Shown here: positions 7,832 through 17,626 of the stretch, one piece after another
Position numbering within the stretch: position 1 is the stretch's first letter
Layout: each line of letters opens with the position of its first letter
Source of the DNA: JACNJF01 sp050288105
GTDB taxonomy: Bacteria > Pseudomonadota > Gammaproteobacteria > GCA-001735895
Direction: 5' to 3'
DNA length: 64,000 nt
Assembly: GCA_050288105.1 (NCBI GenBank)
Contig: JBNKDE010000004.1
Coordinates: forward strand, 124,001 to 188,000
Translations under genes and position numbers: made by a program
The notes under the pieces: generated by a model
The model's database searches: none
What the model saw: the letters and a program-made list of their open reading frames with translations, nothing else
Told to the model about the DNA's origin: nothing

Positions 7832-9151
7832 ATGAATGAGACATCGAAACCCCTGCACCGAATCGTCATTGTGGGTGGTGGTGCAGGTGGCCTTGCATTA
7901 GCAACCGCGCTGGGAAAGAAACTCGGTAAACGCAAACGCGCCGAAATCACACTGGTTGATCGAAGCCGCACCCATATCTGGAAACCGCTACTGCACGAGG
8001 TTGCAGCCGGGACATTCGATACCCACGAGAATGAAATTGAATATATGGCACAGGCCACCTATGGTCATTTTTGCTTTCGTCTGGGTGAAATGGTCGCACT
8101 AGATCGCGAACAACGACTACTACACGTCGGACCCACCTACAGCGACCGGGGGGAACAGATTATCCCTCCAAGACAATTCGGATATGACACTCTGGTACTT
8201 GCCATTGGGAGTGTCAGTAACCATTTCAACATCCCGGGAGTTACCGAGCATTGCCTGTTTCTCGACTCTACCGAGCAGGCACAGGTATTCCAGAAGCGAC
8301 TGCTCGAAGCCTACCTGAAAGCGCATACCCAGCAAACGCCCTCATCGGCTGCTGCGCTCGATGTTGCTATTGTCGGTGCAGGTGCCACCGGTGTAGAGCT
8401 GGCAGCCCAGCTTCACCACGTATCCCGCATGCTTAAGGTATACGGCCTGGACAACGTACAGCCGGATGCCATCCGCCTCAAGGTGATTGATAGCGCTAAT
8501 CGTATACTGTCCGGGGTTGCGCCACGCCTGTCTGCCGCAACGCATACCCAGCTCGAACGCCTGGGCATAGAAGTGATCACCGGCGCACGTGTCGCTGAAG
8601 TTCGCGCCGATGGTATTGTTACTGCTGAGGGCAGCTTGATACCTGCGGGGCTAAAGGTGTGGGCGGCTGGCATCAAAGCGCCCGATTTTCTCGCTAATTT
8701 GAGCGGGCTGGAAACCAACCACCTCAATCAGCTTGTGGTGCGCGACAACCTGCAGACCACACTGGATGAAAACATTTACGCAATAGGCGATTGTGCCGCC
8801 TGCCCCTGGCAGGGAAAAGATGAAATCGTGCCCCCACGTGCACAGGCTGCACATCAGCAGGCGACCACCCTGACCCAGTCAATTTGCAGCATTTTACGCG
8901 GCGGTACAGCGAAAGTTTTCGTTTACAAGGATTATGGGTCACTGGTATCACTCGGTAACTACACCACGGTTGGTAACCTGATGGGTAACCTGCTTGGCAC
9001 GGTAATGATCGAGGGATTTATCGCACGCATGGTGTATCTGTCTTTATACAAGATGCACCAGATTTCCCTGTTCGGTTATTTTCGCACCGCACTGGTCACT
9101 ATCGGGCACCTGTTCAGGCGTAGCGTGCATCCATCAATTAAGTTGCATTGA
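7832..9151 (+). CDS. ndh: Type II NADH:quinone oxidoreductase (NDH-2)
   Basis: Single-subunit, non-proton-pumping NADH dehydrogenase of the cytoplasmic membrane. 439 residues with two dinucleotide-binding folds: FAD site VGGGAGG (14-20) and NADH site IVGAGATGVELAAQ. ITLVDRSRTHIWKPLLHEVAAG and the AIGDCAA segment are family features. The last ~40 residues are amphipathic and basic, matching the membrane-anchor helix of NDH-2. It is monocistronic by position, 46 bp after pdxA. Confidence 0.94.
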   Translation: MNETSKPLHRIVIVGGGAGGLALATALGKKLGKRKRAEITLVDRSRTHIWKPLLHEVAAGTFDTHENEIEYMAQATYGHFCFRLGEMVALDREQRLLHVGPTYSDRGEQIIPPRQFGYDTLVLAIGSVSNHFNIPGVTEHCLFLDSTEQAQVFQKRLLEAYLKAHTQQTPSSAAALDVAIVGAGATGVELAAQLHHVSRMLKVYGLDNVQPDAIRLKVIDSANRILSGVAPRLSAATHTQLERLGIEVITGARVAEVRADGIVTAEGSLIPAGLKVWAAGIKAPDFLANLSGLETNHLNQLVVRDNLQTTLDENIYAIGDCAACPWQGKDEIVPPRAQAAHQQATTLTQSICSILRGGTAKVFVYKDYGSLVSLGNYTTVGNLMGNLLGTVMIEGFIARMVYLSLYKMHQISLFGYFRTALVTIGHLFRRSVHPSIKLH

Positions 9152-9246
9152 AACGTGCCCTTCTGGTGCTACCTGTTAGCGCTGAATAGTTGCACTTTAA
9201 TGCGGATTCATCATGCTATAGAACGATAGAAATAAGGAACACAACA

Positions 9247-10257
9247 ATGAGCTATCTACTCGCTGGTGATGTAGGCGGAACCAAGACGGTTCTTGCGCTG
9301 TATCAAACCAGCACGGCTGCACCTGACAAGACATCCCTGCAGGAAATCCATAAGGTGGCCTATCCCAGCTCGGCCCACACACAGTTTTCAGAGCTGGTGT
9401 CAGAATTTCTTGCGCAGCGAGCACAACATCGACCCACCCATGCCTGCTTCGGCATCGCCGGACCTGTTCAGCATCAACGTTGTAACACCACCAACCTGCC
9501 CTGGACTATCGATGCGCAACAGTTGACTGAGAATCTACATTTTGACGATGTTTACCTGCTCAACGACCTTGAAGCGGCAGCCTACGGTATGTTGCATCTG
9601 GGTGAAGATGATTTTGTCGAACTCAATCCACAGGCATCCCCACAGCCGGGGCATCTGGCGGTAATTGCTGCCGGCACCGGCCTGGGACAAGCCATACTGG
9701 CGTTTGACGGACAGCAGCATATAGCCCTGCCCACTGAAGGCGGACACTGCGACTTTGGCCCCAATTCAACTCAGGAAGACGCTCTGCTTCGATTCCTGCG
9801 ACAACGCTTTGCCGGACACGTCAGCCTGGAACGTATTCTCGCGGGTGATGGATTTGGCAACCTGTACGACTTCCTGCATAGCAGCGGCTATGCGCAGTCA
9901 AACCCGGCAATTGAGCAAGAGATGACACAGGGTGACCGCAATGCGGTGATCAGCCGCCACGGTCTGGCAGGTGATGATCTGCTGTGTAGCGAGGCACTGC
10001 GCCTGTTCGTACGCATCTATGGTAGCGAAACCGGAAATCTCGCGCTCAAATGCCTGCCCCGTGGTGGCATTTACATCGGTGGAGGCATAGCCCCCAGAAT
10101 CCGCTCAGCACTGGAAAATGGTGAATTCATGCGCGGCTACCTCGACAAGGGCCGCATGGTGCGTGCGATACAGCATATTCCGCTACGCCTGTCACTGAAC
10201 CCGGAAGCACCGCTGCTTGGGGCAGCGCACATGGCCGCACAGCGTATGCGACGCTGA
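9247..10257 (+). CDS. glk: Glucokinase
   Basis: Phosphorylates glucose to glucose-6-phosphate with ATP. ATG 9247 is preceded by an AAGGA site at eight bases and directly opens the phosphate-binding motif AGDVGGTKT, giving 336 residues; earlier in-frame codons add only unrelated sequence. Other matches to the bacterial glucokinase family are FGIAGPV, LLNDLEAAAYG (catalytic Asp), AAGTGLGQA, EGGHCDFGP and GGIYIGGGIAPR. It stands alone between ndh and ackA. Confidence 0.93.
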   Translation: MSYLLAGDVGGTKTVLALYQTSTAAPDKTSLQEIHKVAYPSSAHTQFSELVSEFLAQRAQHRPTHACFGIAGPVQHQRCNTTNLPWTIDAQQLTENLHFDDVYLLNDLEAAAYGMLHLGEDDFVELNPQASPQPGHLAVIAAGTGLGQAILAFDGQQHIALPTEGGHCDFGPNSTQEDALLRFLRQRFAGHVSLERILAGDGFGNLYDFLHSSGYAQSNPAIEQEMTQGDRNAVISRHGLAGDDLLCSEALRLFVRIYGSETGNLALKCLPRGGIYIGGGIAPRIRSALENGEFMRGYLDKGRMVRAIQHIPLRLSLNPEAPLLGAAHMAAQRMRR

Positions 10258-10433
10258 GATTCAATCAGACGATTACCTATACACAGGATTTATCCGATTA
10301 CGCGACCCGGCAGGTATTTCGGTGATAAACTTCGTCATGAATCATTTTTGCATTCCAACTGAAATTTTCAGCAGCCAGGACTTATCTTTTTCCATCCATT
10401 GTTTTATTGATTACCCCAACGCACAAAGATCTC

Positions 10434-11636
10434 ATGTTCATTCTCGTCATTAATTCCGGTAGCTCATCCATCAAGTTTCAATTATTACAGATGGAGGACG
10501 AATCCCGGCCCCTGTCCGGGTTGCTGGAACGTATCGGCGAAGGCTATGCCGAGCTGACCCTCAATACCGACGATGGATCGACCCGGCATCAGCGGGTGGA
10601 CGCGCAGAATCATGATCAGGGAATGGTAATCATCCTCGATGCACTGAAGGATTCGCAGCTGTTGACAGAGGAACACGCCCTGTCAGCCATCGGTCACCGC
10701 GTGGTGCATGGAGGCGAAGCGTTTCGCGCACCGGCCCTGATTAACCCGTCGACAATCCAGCAGATACATCAATGCAGCACGCTGGCCCCACTACACAACC
10801 CCGCTAACCTGTCGGGGATCGAGGCCTGCCAACGTTTATTCCCGGAGCTGCCCCAGGTGGCGGTATTCGATACGGCTTTTCATCAGGACATGCCGGAATC
10901 AGCCTGGCGTTATGCCGTGCCAGATGATTGGTACGAAAGCTATGGCGTACGTCGTTATGGGTTCCATGGTTCCTCACATGCCTATGTTGCACAGCAGGCA
11001 GCAAACTGGTTAGGCCGAGCGCTGGATCAATGCAACCTGATCAGCCTGCACCTGGGCAACGGTGCCAGCATATGCGCTATTGAACGAGGAAAATGCCGCG
11101 ATACCTCGATGGGCATGACGCCACTGGAAGGCCTGGTGATGGGAACTCGCTCTGGCGATATCGATCCCGCAATCCCCACCTACCTGCAACAACGGGCGGG
11201 CTTGAGCGCCGAGCAAATTGATAGCGCACTCAACAAGCAAAGTGGTTTACGCGCACTATGCGGAGAAAATGACATGCGGCGCATTTTGCAGCGCAGTGAC
11301 GAAGGCGACCCTAAAGCGCAGCTGGCACTGGACATTTATTGTCAACGTATCCGTAAATACATCGGCGCTTATGTTGCGCTTCTCGGACGTGTAGACGCGC
11401 TTATCTTTACCGGCGGCATCGGTGAACATGCACCAGCCGTGCGCCAGAAAATTTGTTCCAATCTACAGTGCCTGGGCATTCATCTGGATGAGTCAGAAAA
11501 TTCAGCAAGCAGCAGCGAAATAACTGCAATCCATAAACAAAGCGGTGAGGCATTGCCGCTGCTGGTAATCCGCACCAATGAAGAGCTGGAAATTGCCCGC
11601 CAGACCAGCATAATCTGTTCCACATTGAAACCTTAG
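10434..11636 (+). CDS. ackA: Acetate kinase
   Basis: Interconverts acetate + ATP and acetyl phosphate + ADP. ATG 10434 gives 400 residues, the exact E. coli length, and starts with the family signature LVINSGSSSIKFQL. Further matches are IGHRVVHGGE (substrate Arg), DTAFHQDMP, YGFHGSSHAYV, HLGNGASICAI and FTGGIGEHAP. It forms an operon with pta, seven bases downstream, for acetate production or use and acetyl-phosphate supply. Confidence 0.97.
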   Translation: MFILVINSGSSSIKFQLLQMEDESRPLSGLLERIGEGYAELTLNTDDGSTRHQRVDAQNHDQGMVIILDALKDSQLLTEEHALSAIGHRVVHGGEAFRAPALINPSTIQQIHQCSTLAPLHNPANLSGIEACQRLFPELPQVAVFDTAFHQDMPESAWRYAVPDDWYESYGVRRYGFHGSSHAYVAQQAANWLGRALDQCNLISLHLGNGASICAIERGKCRDTSMGMTPLEGLVMGTRSGDIDPAIPTYLQQRAGLSAEQIDSALNKQSGLRALCGENDMRRILQRSDEGDPKAQLALDIYCQRIRKYIGAYVALLGRVDALIFTGGIGEHAPAVRQKICSNLQCLGIHLDESENSASSSEITAIHKQSGEALPLLVIRTNEELEIARQTSIICSTLKP

Positions 11637-11643
11637 AACGACT

Positions 11644-13740
11644 ATGACCCATTTATATATCACCGGCACCGCACGCCGCACTGGCAAGTCAGCACTGAGC
11701 CTTGGCTTCATGGAGCGCCTGGCGGCCATTGGTGGCGGCGCATCCTACTTCCGTCCCATAGTCGCTGATGCGGACGACCGCATGCTGCAACTCATGTTAA
11801 AACGCTATGGCTCAAATCTGGAACATTCCGCGCATTATGGTTTGCTTGCGTCCAAAGCACATCACCTGTTCGCGGACGGTAATAAAAAGGAAGTCATCAA
11901 GACCATACTGGAACGATTTCGTTATCTTTCCCAGCATAGCAATCATGTACTTTGCGAGGGCACAGACTTCAGCAAAAGCCTTCCCGGCGCTGATTTCGAT
12001 TTCAACCTGGAACTGGCCAACCATCTCGGCTGTGAAGTAGTGCTGGTCATTGATGGCTACCAGCGCGATGAAGAGCAATTACTGGAAGACCTGCAAAGCC
12101 TGCAGGAGACTCTGACTGAACACCGTAGTCAGGTGTTCACCCTGTTTATTAACCGAACTAATCCAGAGTTCGATAAATCGGTTCGCTATCGCCTCAAGGC
12201 GACACTTGCAGATGCCTTCCCGGTCTACCTGCTGGAACAGCGCCCAGTGCTGGATATGCCTACCGTAGGGGATGTTGCGCGCGCGTTGGGGGCAAAACAA
12301 CTGGCTGGATCAGCAATCAGTCTGGAACGCGAAATCGCCAACTTTCAGGTTGCAGCGATGGAAATACCGAATTTTCTCGATCGACTACTCAATGGTAGCC
12401 TGGTCATCACACCGGGGGATCGCAGTGACATCATCTTAGGCTGCCTGCTTGCCGATGCCTCCAGCAAGCACCCACAGATTGCTGGCATACTGCTCAGCGG
12501 CGGCCTGCATCCGGCGCCGCAGGTGATGAAGCTGGTAGAAGGCATGGGCGTCAGGAACCTGCCCATCCTGCTGGCACCGAAAAACACCTTCGATACCGCG
12601 ATCGCGGCGAGCCAGGTAGAATCGGAGCTTGAAATAGACAACCCGCGTAAGCTGGCCGAAGCCCTGGCCCTGACCGAAGAACTGCCGCCCGACTGCTGCA
12701 ACCTGGCAGCCAAGGCCTTTGTCGAACGCCCCCACGTGACCACGCCACTGCGCTTCGAATACGAAATTATTCAGCGTGCGCGCCAGAACCGTCAGCACAT
12801 CGTTCTGCCCGAAGGAGAAGAAGAAAGAGTGCTGCGCGCAGCAGAAATCCTGCTGCTACGCGAGGTTGCTGACATTACCCTGCTGGGTGACCCGGATAGC
12901 ATACGGGCCAGAGCATCAGGCATGGGTTTACGCCTGGAACGCGCACAAGTTATTGATCCTGCCACCTCAGCCCTGCGTCAACGCTACGCCAAGGTGCTGC
13001 ACGAAGTACGTAAACACAAAGGAGTTTCGCTGGACGCGGCGCTTGACCTGCTGGAAGATGTCAGCTATTTCGGTACGCTGATGGTGCATTGCGGAGATGC
13101 GGATGGCATGGTCTCTGGTGCAGTCAACACCACTCAGCACACGATTCGTCCCGCATTCGAGGTGATTCGCACTGCCCCTGGACACACTATGATTTCGAGC
13201 ATATTCCTGATGAGCCTGGCCGACCGCGTGCTGGTGTATGGCGACTGCGCTGTCAACCCGGATCCGAATGCCGAACAACTGGCAGAGATTGCGGTTACCT
13301 CAGCCGCCACCGCGGAACGTTTCGGCATCGTCCCCAGAGTCGCGATGTTATCCTATTCCACCGGGGATTCAGGCGCTGGCGCCGCTGTTGAAAAGGTCAG
13401 GCAGGCGGTCGCTATAGCGCGCAAAAAGGCCCCCTGGTTCAAGATAGATGGTCCAATTCAATACGATGCTGCTGTCGATACCTCGGTGGCACAGACCAAA
13501 CTACCCGAAAGCGAAGTGGCTGGACGAGCAACAGTATTCATCTTTCCTGACCTGAATACCGGCAACAATACCTATAAGGCAGTGCAACGCACCGCAGGCG
13601 CTGTAGCCATTGGCCCCATCCTGCAGGGGCTGAACAAGCCAGTGAATGATCTTTCGCGCGGATGCAGCGTAACTGATATTGTAAATACGGTAGCCATTAC
13701 CGCGATCCAGGCGCAAGGGCGTCAAGATGACAGAAAATAA
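11644..13740 (+). CDS. pta: Phosphate acetyltransferase, long three-domain form
   Basis: Converts acetyl-CoA and phosphate to acetyl phosphate. 698 residues, close to E. coli Pta (714). An N-terminal P-loop domain resembling BioD (TGTARRTGKSALSLG) is followed by a DRTGG regulatory domain (about 220-340) and the catalytic PTA_PTB domain from about 370 (IVLPEGEEERVLRAAE, DGMVSGAVNTTQHTIRPA, FPDLNTGNNTYKAVQR). The long form is the allosterically regulated type. Cotranscribed with ackA. Confidence 0.97.
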   Translation: MTHLYITGTARRTGKSALSLGFMERLAAIGGGASYFRPIVADADDRMLQLMLKRYGSNLEHSAHYGLLASKAHHLFADGNKKEVIKTILERFRYLSQHSNHVLCEGTDFSKSLPGADFDFNLELANHLGCEVVLVIDGYQRDEEQLLEDLQSLQETLTEHRSQVFTLFINRTNPEFDKSVRYRLKATLADAFPVYLLEQRPVLDMPTVGDVARALGAKQLAGSAISLEREIANFQVAAMEIPNFLDRLLNGSLVITPGDRSDIILGCLLADASSKHPQIAGILLSGGLHPAPQVMKLVEGMGVRNLPILLAPKNTFDTAIAASQVESELEIDNPRKLAEALALTEELPPDCCNLAAKAFVERPHVTTPLRFEYEIIQRARQNRQHIVLPEGEEERVLRAAEILLLREVADITLLGDPDSIRARASGMGLRLERAQVIDPATSALRQRYAKVLHEVRKHKGVSLDAALDLLEDVSYFGTLMVHCGDADGMVSGAVNTTQHTIRPAFEVIRTAPGHTMISSIFLMSLADRVLVYGDCAVNPDPNAEQLAEIAVTSAATAERFGIVPRVAMLSYSTGDSGAGAAVEKVRQAVAIARKKAPWFKIDGPIQYDAAVDTSVAQTKLPESEVAGRATVFIFPDLNTGNNTYKAVQRTAGAVAIGPILQGLNKPVNDLSRGCSVTDIVNTVAITAIQAQGRQDDRK

Positions 13741-13754
13741 CCGCAGAACCTATA

Positions 13755-13785
13755 CAGGCGACTTCATTTCCTAAGCGCCTGGTTT
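13755..13785 (+). terminator. Weak intrinsic terminator after pta
   Basis: CAGGCG (13755-13760) pairs with CGCCTG (13776-13781) over a 15-base loop and is followed by GTTTT. The stem is short, so termination may be partial. Confidence 0.35.
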
Positions 13786-13839
13786 TAGTAGATAATCCTA
13801 CTCCTTCATCTATATTGAATTGAGCTTACAGCGAATCGC

Positions 13840-14631
13840 ATGGGTAATCCCGCACCACATAGGGCCAGAAAAAGATTTGGTCAGCATTTTCTACATGACC
13901 AGAACATCATTCATAAAATTATTTCTGCACTCAATCCGCAGCCACAACAAAGCATTATCGAGATTGGGCCAGGTCAGGGGGCGTTAACCCTGCCCCTGCT
14001 TAAACGTTGCCAGAGGTTAACCGCGATTGAACTGGACCGGGATCTGATTCCTATTTTGCAGCAAAAATCTGCGAGCATCGGTGAACTGACCCTGGTCAAT
14101 CAGGATGTTCTAAAGCTGGAACTCAGCGAACTGCAACTCCCCACCCCATTAAGACTCGTTGGCAATCTGCCCTATAACATTTCTACACCGCTGATGTTTC
14201 ATCTGCTGAAGTCGAGCAATCTGATTAGTGACATGGTATTCATGCTGCAAAAAGAAGTCGCAGAACGCATTATTGCCACCCCGCACAGCAAGCTGTACGG
14301 CAAGTTAACCGTGATGATGCAGTACTTCTGTGCAAGCGAATACCTGTTCGATGTACCACCGGGCTGCTTCTCCCCTCCGCCCAGGGTTGACTCCTCGGTT
14401 ATCAGGCTTCGGCCCTACAGCACACCTTTGCACCAGGTAAATAATTACCAGGCGCTGGAACAGCTGGTCTCTGCCGCATTTAACCAGCGTCGGAAAACCA
14501 TCAGTAATTCTCTAAAAAACCTGCTCAATAAAGGTACAATAGCCGAGTTAGGGATAGATCCCTCTGCACGCGCAGAAAACCTAACCCTTGCTGATTTCGT
14601 TCAACTGACACAGGCAATGCTGAAGCAATAA
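13840..14631 (+). CDS. rsmA: 16S rRNA dimethyladenosine transferase RsmA (KsgA)
   Basis: Dimethylates the two adjacent adenosines near the 3' end of 16S rRNA, a late quality-control step of 30S assembly. 263 residues. Motifs: GQHFLHDQNII, the SAM-binding EIGPGQGALTLPLL, and the catalytic NLPYNIS. In E. coli ksgA follows pdxA and precedes apaG; here ndh, glk, ackA and pta separate it from pdxA, and folA follows it one base after the stop codon. Confidence 0.97.
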   Translation: MGNPAPHRARKRFGQHFLHDQNIIHKIISALNPQPQQSIIEIGPGQGALTLPLLKRCQRLTAIELDRDLIPILQQKSASIGELTLVNQDVLKLELSELQLPTPLRLVGNLPYNISTPLMFHLLKSSNLISDMVFMLQKEVAERIIATPHSKLYGKLTVMMQYFCASEYLFDVPPGCFSPPPRVDSSVIRLRPYSTPLHQVNNYQALEQLVSAAFNQRRKTISNSLKNLLNKGTIAELGIDPSARAENLTLADFVQLTQAMLKQ

Positions 14632-14632
14632 C

Positions 14633-15124
14633 ATGACAACCTCTCTCTCAATTATCTGCGCCATGGATCAGAACCGGCTGATCGGCAAAAATAACGCTTT
14701 ACCCTGGCATCTGCCCGCAGATCTCGCTTTTTTCAAGCAAACGACGATGGGCAAACCGATATTGATGGGGCGCAAAACTTATGAATCTATTGGTCGACCC
14801 TTACCCGGTAGACAGAACATCATCATTAGCCGTGATACTAATTATCAGGCCGAAGGTTGTGACTGCTGTACAGATATAGATACCGCATTAGCGCTGGCCG
14901 CTGATCATGCAGAAATCATGCTGATTGGTGGAGCGAGCCTGTATCAACAGACGCTGGAACGTGCCCAGCAACTGTATCTAACCCATATACATGCCAGTTT
15001 CGAGGGCGATGCCTGGTTTCCTGAAGTCAACCAGAATGACTGGCTGATCACATGGCAAGAGGACCATACAGCGGATGAGAAAAATCGATTTGATTACTCA
15101 TTTGTTAAATATTCAAGAAAATAA
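14633..15124 (+). CDS. folA: Dihydrofolate reductase
   Basis: Reduces dihydrofolate to tetrahydrofolate with NADPH. 163 residues, normal for the family, with IGKNNALPWHLPADLAFFK (catalytic acid is Asp in LPADL), MGRKTYESIGRPLPGR and MLIGGASLYQQ. It starts one base after the rsmA stop codon, so the two are cotranscribed. Its partner enzyme thyA is about 4.4 kb away on the other strand. Confidence 0.97.
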   Translation: MTTSLSIICAMDQNRLIGKNNALPWHLPADLAFFKQTTMGKPILMGRKTYESIGRPLPGRQNIIISRDTNYQAEGCDCCTDIDTALALAADHAEIMLIGGASLYQQTLERAQQLYLTHIHASFEGDAWFPEVNQNDWLITWQEDHTADEKNRFDYSFVKYSRK

Positions 15125-15192
15125 GTGAACTGTGTACTTGGATTCTCAACATCGATTTACTAAAATGGCTGTCCATTTAATGAGAGAGCGTT

Positions 15193-15477
15193 ATGGAGCT
15201 GGATAAAATGGAAAGCCGTACCTACATCATTGGAAGAGAGGGTCATATATTTCTGAACGACAAAACTGTCAGTAAGCAACATGCAGAGATTCAGATCATG
15301 AATGGTGAAATCTACCTTAGAGACCTGGAGTCTACTAATGGTACTTACCTGGTTAAAAATAACCGACTGGTCGCCTTTGCGGAAGGTTACGTACAGCTAA
15401 ACCAGCCTGTAGTGATTGGCAACAAACAGTATACAATTAAAAAACTACTGGAAATGGCTGGGGCTATAGCTGCCTGA
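15193..15477 (+). CDS. Small single-domain FHA protein
   Basis: 94 residues made almost entirely of a forkhead-associated domain, which binds phosphothreonine peptides. The signature residues are present: GR in IIGREGHIF, S..H in VSKQHAEIQI, and N-G in LESTNGTYLV. No transmembrane segment or second domain. A GAGAG site precedes the ATG. It is followed, convergently, by a ComFB gene and a FecR/GAF pair, so it may belong to a signalling cluster. No Ser/Thr kinase lies nearby; the partner is unknown. Confidence 0.8.
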   Translation: MELDKMESRTYIIGREGHIFLNDKTVSKQHAEIQIMNGEIYLRDLESTNGTYLVKNNRLVAFAEGYVQLNQPVVIGNKQYTIKKLLEMAGAIAA

Positions 15478-15506
15478 TTCATCGTTTGACCAACCTGGCG
15501 TGACTG

Positions 15507-15797
15507 CTATTCTGGCAGCTGGCGCGTTTTCTGCTGACTTCTCTCGTCTATAAAAATTGCTGCTGAATCTACTGTTTTAGCGACTCTTTTCTCCATTTCA
15601 TCCTGCTCACCGGGTGCCAGATAATACACCATGTCTATTTGATGACGGATATATCTCGATGGCAAACGAGTGAGTGAATAACAGGCCACATCGAGAAAAA
15701 ACTCCTCATCCTGATCAGGGTATTTATCCACCAGAGTCCGACTTATGTAATCAAATACCAGATGCTCATAATAGTTATACAGACTGGCAAAATTCAT
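15507..15797 (-). CDS. ComFB-family protein
   Basis: 96 residues matching the late-competence ComFB family: NYYEHLVFDYI near the start, then LDVACYSLTRLPSRYIRHQIDMVYYL, the strongly conserved core in which a DIACLALN..PPRY..H..D pattern is usual. Members have been linked to competence in Bacillus and, in cyanobacteria, to cyclic-dinucleotide-dependent control of pili. Its role here is unknown. It lies 47 bp downstream of the LysM/FecR gene on the same strand and may be its operon partner. Confidence 0.8.
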   Translation of the reverse strand: MNFASLYNYYEHLVFDYISRTLVDKYPDQDEEFFLDVACYSLTRLPSRYIRHQIDMVYYLAPGEQDEMEKRVAKTVDSAAIFIDERSQQKTRQLPE

Positions 15798-15844
15798 TAA
15801 TCTTTCCTCAAGTTAATCCGCTATCAGAGTATGCCGCATCGCGC

Positions 15845-16849
15845 TTAGATTCCCAACCCAAACAGCGCACCACCTAACAACCAGGGCCAGAAACCTTTAC
15901 CTTCCTCTGGCGGAGCCGCTTTCTCGAAAATTGTAGCTTCCTCTTCGGTCAACAGCCCTGAAACAGGCTCCTGATCATCCACCATAACCACTTGCTGCCA
16001 GTCAGCAATCGCATATTGTCCTAATGCGAGCTCGCCCTGAACCCCTTCTTCATCCTCCAGCGTAATCACACCATCCAGTACCGCTACATGCAGGCGCGTT
16101 TCATCCGAGGTACAAACAGCCGACTGTTCACAATCATTGTCCTTACATAGCATCGCGACGAAATCCGTACCACGCACCCCGATAGTCATAACACCGGTAT
16201 GAAATCGATAAACACTTAATGGGTTAGCCGCAATAGCTCCGGTTATTTTGCGCAAGCCACCCTTGATTAAGTTAATAATGCTGCGACTACCTTTCTCAAA
16301 CGCTGACTTCATCACATACTCACTGATACGCACTGTGCTGTCAGGTTTCAGGTACATTTTTGCATCATCAATCATAGTAATAGCCAGCGTACTGTCAGCT
16401 GAAGTCTTGATACGGTCACCCTCGTAAACCGGGGAGTTGAGTTTGAGGGTATTTTCCCTGCCATTTTTATCGATTGCTACAGCATAGCCTTTAATATGCT
16501 GAATGCTGCCTACCTGTGTCAGCTGACTCTTTGAATCAAGCTGATGGATTTTCTTAACGGTTACCAGCTTGAGAGAAGAACCGACAATTAACTGACCCGT
16601 AAACCGATTAAACGAGGCAGGATTAATCTCTTCGATTTTCTTCTTGATCTGTGGCCACAGCGGCTTTTGCCGGGCGTAAATCTGCTCTACCAGTTTATCC
16701 AGGGTCTGGTTAGGACCAACGCGCATAATTGAGCGGGTAGATTCGACAAACTCGTAATGGACCTCTTCCGCATTTAACGGCGTCATTAAACACATAAAAA
16801 TCAGGAAGATTCCATACGCCAGTGCATGATTACTAAAGTCATCAATCAT
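15845..16849 (-). CDS. Exported FecR-domain protein with LysM-like N-terminus
   Basis: 334 residues. The start is ATG 16849, preceded by AAGGAG and overlapping the GAF-gene stop (TAATG). A hydrophobic signal segment (about 8-27) is followed by a LysM/FimV-like segment (VGPNQTLDKLVEQIYARQ, later GSSLKLVTV), then a FecR domain (VYEGDRIKTSADSTLAITM to TIGVRGTDFVAML). A Cys pair (LCKDNDCE) follows the RGTDF motif. The last residues FWPWLLGGALFGLGI are hydrophobic and could be a membrane anchor. This architecture is common in uncharacterised periplasmic proteins of aquatic gammaproteobacteria. The protein at 29264-30730 shares the FecR core and the Cys pair. Confidence 0.8.
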   Translation of the reverse strand: MIDDFSNHALAYGIFLIFMCLMTPLNAEEVHYEFVESTRSIMRVGPNQTLDKLVEQIYARQKPLWPQIKKKIEEINPASFNRFTGQLIVGSSLKLVTVKKIHQLDSKSQLTQVGSIQHIKGYAVAIDKNGRENTLKLNSPVYEGDRIKTSADSTLAITMIDDAKMYLKPDSTVRISEYVMKSAFEKGSRSIINLIKGGLRKITGAIAANPLSVYRFHTGVMTIGVRGTDFVAMLCKDNDCEQSAVCTSDETRLHVAVLDGVITLEDEEGVQGELALGQYAIADWQQVVMVDDQEPVSGLLTEEEATIFEKAAPPEEGKGFWPWLLGGALFGLGI

Positions 16850-17472
16850 TACTGTTCTCCTTTGTTCAGAGTTAACTTTTGAACACATTCCAGAATCTGA
16901 CTTGTCATTCGACCTGCCACATGCAGAATATTCAGATCATTGTGATCAAATGGCGCGTCGCGGGTATGATTAACGACCTCTATAGCCCCCACTACCTCAT
17001 CCTCAATGGTCACCGGTACACACATCAGAGAGGAAGTATTAAAATCGAGGCGCTCATCGATCGACGATGACCATTGCTTCGAGCTGTGCACATCCTCTAC
17101 CAGTAAAGCCTCTCGGGTTTTAATCACATGCCCAACCAGCCCAGTTTCAAGAGAAATTCTATGATTCAGCAAATGATCATGGGATTCACCGATAACGGCG
17201 ACAAACTCCAGCTCCTGACTCTCTTCATCAATCAGGATCAACGAGCCATTTTCAGTATTACAGGCATGCATCACCATCGCCAACAGCTCATTCAGCAGGT
17301 CGGGCAGGTCTAGCTCTCTGGTAATCGAACGCGCCTTGCTATCCAGCTCAGCCAGTACCCGAAATGCCTGCTGATGACGCGCCAGCTTATTACTTACCTG
17401 CTGGTTGCGCATTTTCAGCAATTCATTTTCATCCCGCAGCATCTGGATAATATCGCGTCTGTTAATGGACAT
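16849..17472 (-). CDS. GAF-domain sensor protein with N-terminal coiled coil
   Basis: 207 residues. Residues 1-45 are a charged heptad-rich coiled coil (MLRDENELLKMRNQQVSNKL), and residues 50-200 form one GAF domain (ITRELDLPDLLNELLAMV, GSLILIDEESQELEF, GLVGHVIKTREALLVEDVH, MCVPVTIEDEVVGAIEVVN). There is no output domain, so it would act by protein contact. A good AGGTGATG site lies before the ATG. It is translationally coupled to the FecR gene downstream. Ligand unknown. Confidence 0.85.
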   Translation of the reverse strand: MSINRRDIIQMLRDENELLKMRNQQVSNKLARHQQAFRVLAELDSKARSITRELDLPDLLNELLAMVMHACNTENGSLILIDEESQELEFVAVIGESHDHLLNHRISLETGLVGHVIKTREALLVEDVHSSKQWSSSIDERLDFNTSSLMCVPVTIEDEVVGAIEVVNHTRDAPFDHNDLNILHVAGRMTSQILECVQKLTLNKGEQ

Positions 17473-17626
17473 AGAGATGCATCACCTCAAAATCTATGTG
17501 TATATGATAGATGACAGGCGTCAATTCGCCAGTCTACAAAGACAACATTCTGGATAAAATTGCCAGACGGTTAACTGAGGCGATAAAATGCCCTGATCCC
17601 GAGCATAATGGAATGCGTCGGATCAA

